Source: Perkinsus olseni (taxonomy: Eukaryota; Perkinsozoa; Perkinsida). Taken from it: DNA of 63,848 bases. The DNA lies in contig JABANN010000132.1 in the NCBI GenBank assembly GCA_013115125.1, positions 1-63,848 of the forward strand, read 5' to 3'. Shown here piece after piece: positions 58,232 to 63,848 of the stretch. Position numbers and translations under genes: made by a program. Numbering within the stretch: the stretch's first letter is position 1; every line of letters starts with the position of its first letter. The notes below the pieces were generated by a model. The model ran no database searches. It had not been told where the DNA came from and worked only from the letters and a program-made list of their open reading frames with translations.

Positions 58232-59768
58232 ATGAATTTCAGCATCCAAACGTTCCTGGGGAGCCCGATCCTTCGACGGAAATACGGATCGTGGGTCGTA
58301 GCCGGCGTCGTGTAGTGGTATCCTTGTTGCTCATATACAGGCGCCCTGTGGACCCTTCAGTCCTCTCGACGTTGGCTGCGGTGGATTCGTTATCCAGTCG
58401 CCTCCTGAAAGGGAGCAGGTAGCGTGGCATCCTCTGTGGATGGTATGTGTCGAAGAAGTCGTGTGACCGTATGGCGTACACGACCGATGAGGTCAATGAT
58501 ATTAGTGTCTTTGTCGTGCTGCTTTCTGACTAGGAGGCGCATGTGCTGCTCTGTAGGGCTCCTCGCCGGCTGTAGCTCTCACGACATGCGATATGGCCAA
58601 CGGGGCTCTGGTGAAGGTCACAAGGACCCTTGGGGACAGCGGCACTGGTAGGCACGATCCTCTTCAAGGCGGTCGTTCCATGTTAGCCGAGCACCTTCGG
58701 TGGCTCATTCTCCCGTCGCTGCCTCGAGTACAGATCCTTGGAATGTGATGACCGCGACCTCCGCGCTTTTTTCTCAGTGCCATCGGGTGAGGTCGGGAAG
58801 GTCAACTCAGAGGCGTTGATGGTGCCCATGGATCTAGGCGCAGATATTGAGAAGGCCGTTCAACAGTCGCACCATGTGTAGCATGAATCCAAAGGACTCT
58901 CTCACGCCCCGTGTCCTTGCCGCACTAGCGGTCGGTATCAGGCTCGTTGAGGAGTATGAGGGGGCCCCCCTCCTAGGCCCCCATAGTGTCGCCCTATGCC
59001 CCAACAGTGGCTTCATCTTCTTCACGGACTCTGGCGGGAGTATCGCCGTGGAGCTCTCGTCCCAGTCACGTAGTGCCCCAGGTCCTTGCGGCGAGTCCAG
59101 CCTATCGAGGCCCTTGGGCTCTGTCTTCGCCATCGGCCCTACCACTGGCATGCTCCTACCTCTAGCCGTACGATCCTTGGCGTATCCGACCGGTACGTCC
59201 AGGGTTGTAGGCGACCGTGAGTTGCCACTTATGTGCTAGGTTTGGCGGTAACGCAAAGGCAAAGGTGCCCTAACTCTACGGCTGCGACTGTTCTCTACGC
59301 CGCCGAGACTATGAACAACAGGTGCCCTCTCGTCTAAGCTCGCCACTGTAGCCCTCATCACCAGGGTCCTCCGCTTCGTCGAGAGTCCAGCGGGCAGCGG
59401 CTGCTATCACGCCTCGGTCTTCCACCAGCTATCTGGGAGGCTGGGCCCAGTCGCTCTGGCTGTGTCGGCAGCTGGTCATCTCTTCATCGCCCACAACGAC
59501 ATCGGTGGTCTCAGCAGTGGGCGTTACTATACCCCACTAAAGTCGCATGGCAGCGCCGTCACCTCAGGTACGGGGCGGATCGTAGTGCTAGATGAGGAAG
59601 GCCAGCTCCTGTCGACGATATCACTGCCCTACCCCAATATCACCGGCCTGGCCGTCTCCCCGGATCAGAAGTACCTTGGAGCTTGGCTTCTTGACTTCAT
59701 TGCTGCGTCACAGGTTCCTCATCATCACTGAGAGGTCCTCTTGCGGGGTGTATCGCTATAAGCTTTGA
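58232..59768 (+). CDS. SMP-30/strictosidine-synthase-like propeller, membrane anchored
   Basis: The well-supported exons are about 58911-59192, 59240-59321, 59365-59670 and 59714-59768. They read RLVEEYEGAPLLGPHSVALC, FFTDSG, LPLAVRSLAYPTGLAV, VLYAAETMNNRVLRFVES, LGPVALAVSAAGHLFIAHND, ISLPYPNITGLAVSPDQK and a final SSCGVYRYKL. Repeated blades of this form, with the sequence AETMNNRVLRF, are typical of the SMP-30/gluconolactonase and strictosidine-synthase-like group (APMAP, paraoxonase relatives), which hydrolyse esters or lactones using calcium. Upstream exons from an ATG at 58232 (MNFSIQTFLGSPILRRKYGS) would add an N-terminal part, but joins there are less sure; one needs a 37- or 19-nt intron. 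Confidence 0.65.
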
Positions 59769-59874
59769 GGCATGCGGATGGCATCAATCTGGTGGATTCT
59801 GTTACAGCGGTTGTTGTGTTGACTCGACAACAGTCTGGGTGCCAGCGGGTGGTCGTGGGCATACCTTCCCTCTG

Positions 59875-60916
59875 ATGTTCCACACGACTCGGCAGCTCCT
59901 CGGTCCTCCTAAGGCACCCCGCAACGTCTTCTTCCCCTGGTTCAACTTCGTGAGCCCTCCACTTTTCTAGCAGGCAGCGTGACGGCAGCCCGTCGTTCAG
60001 GTCGTCCATCGATCCGGCATGTACCTCGAGCCCAATCGCATAGCATTCCGAGTGCCTGTCCATCTCACCAAGTTGGAGATTCGAGAGTACCTACGCAAAG
60101 TGGGAGGGCTACCACAGCCCCCGGACACAGCTAGGAAGCCTCTCAGATCTATGGCGTCAAGGCGATTCGATGCACCACCGTCGTCCGCTTCCCGAAGGTG
60201 ATGAAGAACCGAGCTCGGGCCTACTACAAGAACGGGGCTCAGTTTAAGAAGGTAGCAGCTGCCGAACGGTCCTTGGGGGATTGTCTTCTCGTAAGGCGAT
60301 TGTCACGTGCGAGGAGACTATCCCCAATTCGGTGAAGATGTTGTCGAGCTCCTCAACGCCCCATCTCAACCCAGCGATACACCGGAATAAGCTCAGCATG
60401 CAGTACGACTACATACCCTACAGGTACATCAGCATCGCTCCGCTGAGGTCAACCAGCGGGCTGAGTTTTGGGCAGGTTCGGACAGGACCGTAAGAACGAT
60501 TGGAAGCCTCGCCATCGCCATGCATGGAGGGAGCCTATCCCCCTGCTCCTGAGGTGGGGTCGACGAAGTCTGCTCAGCGCGGACGCTGAACTTTAGGGGT
60601 GACCATGGTCATCCGACCATCACCAAGCGGGAGGAGATGGCACTGCGGATGGACACGACTCTGCCGCATCAGGACGTCATGAACACGAAGAAGGCTATGT
60701 TGGATGGTGGGTGGTGGGGCTCTCTCGGGGGGCCGGCGCCAGTTGATGAGATCAGGGACACCGAAACAGTTGTTCCCGAGAATAGACCTGGCGGAGATAA
60801 GACGACGAAAGTACGCGTTCCAACATCAGTATGATCACCTGAAAGGTTCCGAGAACGTCCACATCGAGGAACCGGCGGAAGGTGGACCCGATCAGGAGCC
60901 GCTCTTCCGCCTGTAG
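59875..60916 (+). CDS. MRPL23: Mitochondrial ribosomal protein uL23m
   Basis: Seven exons join in frame: 59875-59949, 60001-60099, 60147-60251, 60404-60423, 60476-60553, 60597-60706, 60756-60916 (215 residues). The core is FFPWFNF, AFRVPVHLTKLEIREYLRK, IYGVKAIRCTTVVRF and then YDYIPYRFGQDRKNDW, matching the strand-helix-strand plan of mitochondrial uL23, which sits at the exit of the ribosomal tunnel. The lineage-specific C-terminal extension is charged (EIRRRKYAFQHQYDHLKGSE). One exon is only 20 nt. It is followed closely by the SET-domain gene on the same strand. Confidence 0.85.
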
Positions 60917-61168
60917 CGTCGTTGTCTTTGAACATGTCTATGACTTGCTAGAGTTTCTGTTTTCAGTTTGATGGTGTTGTCCTCTGTGTTTTTCGGGTAG
61001 CGCGTCTCTTCGGGCGGATGAACTTGCTGGCGCTGGGGGATAACGCGAGCAGCTGATCTGAACAGTCGGATGCCCCGAATTGGATCGGCGTAGGGCTTCT
61101 TAGATTTCGACTACGCCACCCTCGGGAGCCTCTGGCGTTACTTTTTCACAGCGTTTTGCATTCAAACC

Positions 61169-62837
61169 ATGGGAGGCGATGGTCATGATGATGGTCGTCG
61201 GGATCTGCTCGGCTTCGAGCCGTTCAGCGAGCCACCGACAGACGATGAGCTCCTAGCCATGGCTCGGGGCGAGGTCGGGGCATGGCCGCATGATCTCTAT
61301 GTGAACCCTTCCGTCGGCGTGAAGAGGACGGAGGAGTTTGGGGGCGGCCGGGGACTCTACAACATATCCGATCACGTAACATACTGTACCACCTGCCAGT
61401 CGCTGCGATACCCCTCGGAGGGGTCCCCTCCTCAGGTCATCCCAACGGGGTCCCTCATCGCCTTCGAAAGGCCCCTGCTCATAGAGCCCTCCTACGACCA
61501 GTTGCTCAGTAGTCTTCAGAGCGCAGTCGCTGATTCCAAAAACAAAGCGACCATTGAGAAAGTAAGAGGCAGCGGCTCCATCCGCGCCAAAGTATCTTTT
61601 CAGCTCTTCTCGGGCTCTACTGAAGGCGCCGCTGACCTCGATCTCGAAGGTATCTTGTCGCATAACTACATGGCTGAGGAGCCTCTTCCTGTCAACGGCA
61701 AACGGAACGTCACCGACGATAAGCTCTTCAACCGAGTGGGCTGAGCGCCTGTTGTTTTCACCGAGAATGCCGGATTGCGTCAGGTTGGCCTGTGGCCCTT
61801 CCTCTCGATGGCCAATCATTATTACCTTCCCAATGTCACACGATCTCATATTGGCAAGGAGGGCTACCTTGCCTCGAGGGCGATAAAGGACATACCCCCT
61901 GGTACCATGGCTGGTGGCGTCCTGCAGAATTATCAGTTCTCTACCTTCAGGAGGACAAGTGCTGGACAACTACTGCCCTACGTTGATGCCATGGGTGGAA
62001 CGAAACAAAGTGACCCATTCCCAGCACGGATTTAACGAACCTTTCGACCCAAAGTGAGAGGCCACTGCTGAGTCCCTGGTGGGCCTTCGCTGAGGCTTAT
62101 GCTGTTCTCAGGTACGACATGTCGCCACCGGAAGAGTTGGCCGGCCTCATGCAGGCAGTGCGAGAGATCAAGGTCCGTCACGGTCTGTCCGCTGAGGAAG
62201 TGAATATCTTCATCTCAGCAAGCGCTAGTATCGGGTCCACCAACGGCCGAGCAGTATGCACTCGCCGGCGAGGAGGGAGATTCTGACGGCTCTATTGAAC
62301 CACCCACAGTTAAGGAACACTCCGAGATGTGCTTCCAAGTGAGACGACCTCAGCCTAGCAGCCTGTTTAACAGTGTCCCCTCAGTCCCTGATCGGCACGC
62401 TAGAGGAGGTGGATGGCTCTCTGAAGGACCCCTCTCTGGCGGTCGCATACTCCACGCTAGCAGATGCAGGTTGGGGCAACAACCGTCACGCCGGCTCTTC
62501 ACCTCTCGTCATCAATTTTTCAGCAAACGGTTCTGAAGCCTACGAGTTAGAAGTCCACGCCCTATCAGAATCACTAGCATTGGCGATGTCTCGTGAACCT
62601 TACAGCTTCGTTTCTTGTACCCTGAGCGTCCGGCTAGCGCTTGCGGCTCGACGGGTATTGGATGATGATAAGTGCGCCAAGCTAGAGCAGGTATGATAAT
62701 TGTTCCTTCTCCGCGGTCCTCTCGTTGAAGCTCTCCTCCCTCAGATGGCACGTAAACACTTCCGGGTGGTCTTCGGTGGCGGAGACTCCCTCTTCGACTA
62801 CTGCAACAACGCCCTAGCAGCCCCCAAAGTCGATTGA
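61169..62837 (+). CDS. SET-domain protein, probable lysine methyltransferase
   Basis: Exons: 61169-61735, 61784-about 61901, then about 61951-62066, 62113-62267, about 62287-62338, 62384-62693 and about 62746-62837. The N-terminal part has ISDHVTYCTTC and PTGSLIAFERPLLIEPS, like the I-SET start of SMYD-type enzymes. The core SET motif is GLWPFLSMANHYYLPNVTRS (canonical NHxxxPN), then ASRAIKDIPPG and DNYCP with the Tyr of the active site. The rest is helical, ending VFGGGDSLFDYCNNA, as in the C-terminal helical domain of SMYD proteins. The join near 62268 needs a 19-22 nt intron. Substrate unknown. Confidence 0.65.
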
Positions 62838-63449
62838 TAATGCCTACGTCTCGGGCGCCCTAGTCACAACAGACTTATTGCCGTCCTTTGGTTCATAGTC
62901 AATAAGCTTCCTTGTGGCGCTCACCGCTAGTCCTACCAATAATCTGAGATGATCGGTTTTTCTCGCTGTCGGCTCTAACTGGGTCGAATAACGAGGCGAA
63001 ACACGAAGAGATACTTTCTAGTACGTCACAGGATGGACCGCAAATCTTAATGGGCGCTGAAACCTCGCAACCGAATGATCTTAGAATACCCGGCTTCGAG
63101 GTCGCAGGGAAGTGCCAGTTTCCACCGAGGAAGTACCTCAGCTACTGACTTTGCAGTTCATTGTAGAGCATCAATAGCAAGAGCATCTTTCCTAAACCCA
63201 TACTCGACCTTTGGCATAACGGCCTCACCCAACGCAGAATAGACTTCTGAATGGGATAGTCCGCCAATTCGTTGTGGTGCCCCTCTTTCGACCATAACGC
63301 CAAACTGCTGTCTTCACTCGCTAATGTGAAATCCTGGAGCGCCGGCATAGCCGCCTCAACCTCGGAATAGACTTCTGATTGGTATGATGTGTTTATCACA
63401 CCGAGGTTGGTGTACTGGTCGGGACCGTAGGCTTTGGTGCCCACTGAGG
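62838..63449. other. Intergenic, possible minus-strand frame
   Basis: About 610 bp. A minus-strand open frame (63142-63633) overlaps the plus-strand coding start at 63450 and looks like its shadow. No separate gene recognised. Confidence 0.4.
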
Positions 63450-63848
63450 ATGGACCAGCGTCCCCGAGGCAGCAGCCCGCCTCTCTACGGCCCCCCTCCA
63501 GGGTCCTACAGTATCCTACTCCCCTCCTCGACTCACGTCCATAACTTCCAGTTGCCAGCACTCCCCACTGGTCCGGCCAACTTCGCCGTAACTGGCCTGT
63601 CAGGTGCGCCTGTGCTGCGTTATTCACGCACACTCCCCAGGAGCCTTGTCGATCTCCGGTCCTCAGGCATAGATGATCTTTCTTCGTCTTCGTCCGAAGC
63701 CTCCAACGACGAAGGAACCAGCCTGAAAGATTCGTTGGTCAACATGCTCTCGACTCTCAGCTGGCCACCCGGCGAAGTAGAAGCAGTAAGCTGAACTTGA
63801 TGTTTTTCCGTGTGTGCCCCGAATCAACCTAAGATGCCTGTCGCTTCT
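63450..63848 (+). CDS. Unknown protein, 5' exon only (runs off the window)
   Basis: Starts MDQRPRGSSPPLYGPPPGSY and continues Pro/Ser-rich through LPALPTGPANFAVTGL, then an acidic Ser-rich stretch (IDDLSSSSSEASNDEG) and an amphipathic SLVNMLSTLSW. The exon ends at a good donor (GCA then GTAAGC) at 63785, so the gene continues to the right. Low-complexity N-terminus; no domain visible. Confidence 0.55.

Noticed and set aside
58600-58645. Ribosomal protein eS28-like string (VKVTRTLGDSGTG)
   Set aside because: No other part of eS28 (its VRVEF and GPVREGD motifs) follows on either strand, so the likeness is taken as chance.

Overview
The window reads as nuclear DNA of a compact, intron-rich protist. 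Introns are nearly all GT-AG and mostly 41-55 nt. Several genes sit almost back to back on one strand, with splice-acceptor-like sites in the spacers. There are tandem families of secreted proteins of no known family. Together this fits a perkinsozoan (Perkinsus-like) alveolate better than a core dinoflagellate or an apicomplexan. That placement is inference: no rRNA or other marker gene is present. I see no rRNA, convincing tRNA, CRISPR array or viral element.

Layout. 1-6.6 kb (+): three tandem aldo/keto reductases with matching exon patterns. 7.4-10.4 kb and 14.2-15.0 kb (+): three paralogues of a secreted family I do not recognise. Between them, 10.8-13.9 kb (-) holds actin-related protein 10 (dynactin), a SCOC-like short coiled-coil protein, a Cys-rich membrane protein and a small coiled-coil protein. 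16.1-18.8 kb (+): a FUSC/ArAE-like membrane transporter. 19.4-35.8 kb (-): four genes head to tail, in transcription order a ubiquitin-specific protease, the splicing factor SF3B3, a PIKfyve/Fab1 lipid kinase and a MARK/SNF1-like protein kinase. The SF3B3 stop and the PIKfyve ATG are 27 bp apart. 36.5-41.4 kb (-): a tandem pair of secreted multi-exon genes of unknown function. 41.6-44.0 kb (+): unidentified exons. 44.3-46.2 kb (+): SNRNP40, the U5 40K WD40 protein. 46.6-50.0 kb (+): twin 473-residue F-box-like proteins. 50.5-51.7 kb (+): an HSD17B10-type dehydrogenase. 52.2-54.2 kb (-): two tiny secreted six-cysteine peptides. 55.4-56.1 kb (-): ribosomal protein eS31 fused to a FUBI-like ubiquitin relative. 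56.5-63.8 kb (+): a small membrane protein, a short coiled-coil ORF, an SMP-30/strictosidine-synthase-like propeller, mitochondrial ribosomal protein uL23m, a SET-domain protein and a gene that runs off the end.

Most genes are housekeeping (splicing, endosomal lipid signalling, deubiquitination, dynein transport, translation) and are interspersed with lineage-specific secreted families. Exon models were built by eye from GT-AG sites, frame continuity and remembered family sequences. Where every exon joins in frame I say so; where it does not, I call the model uncertain.
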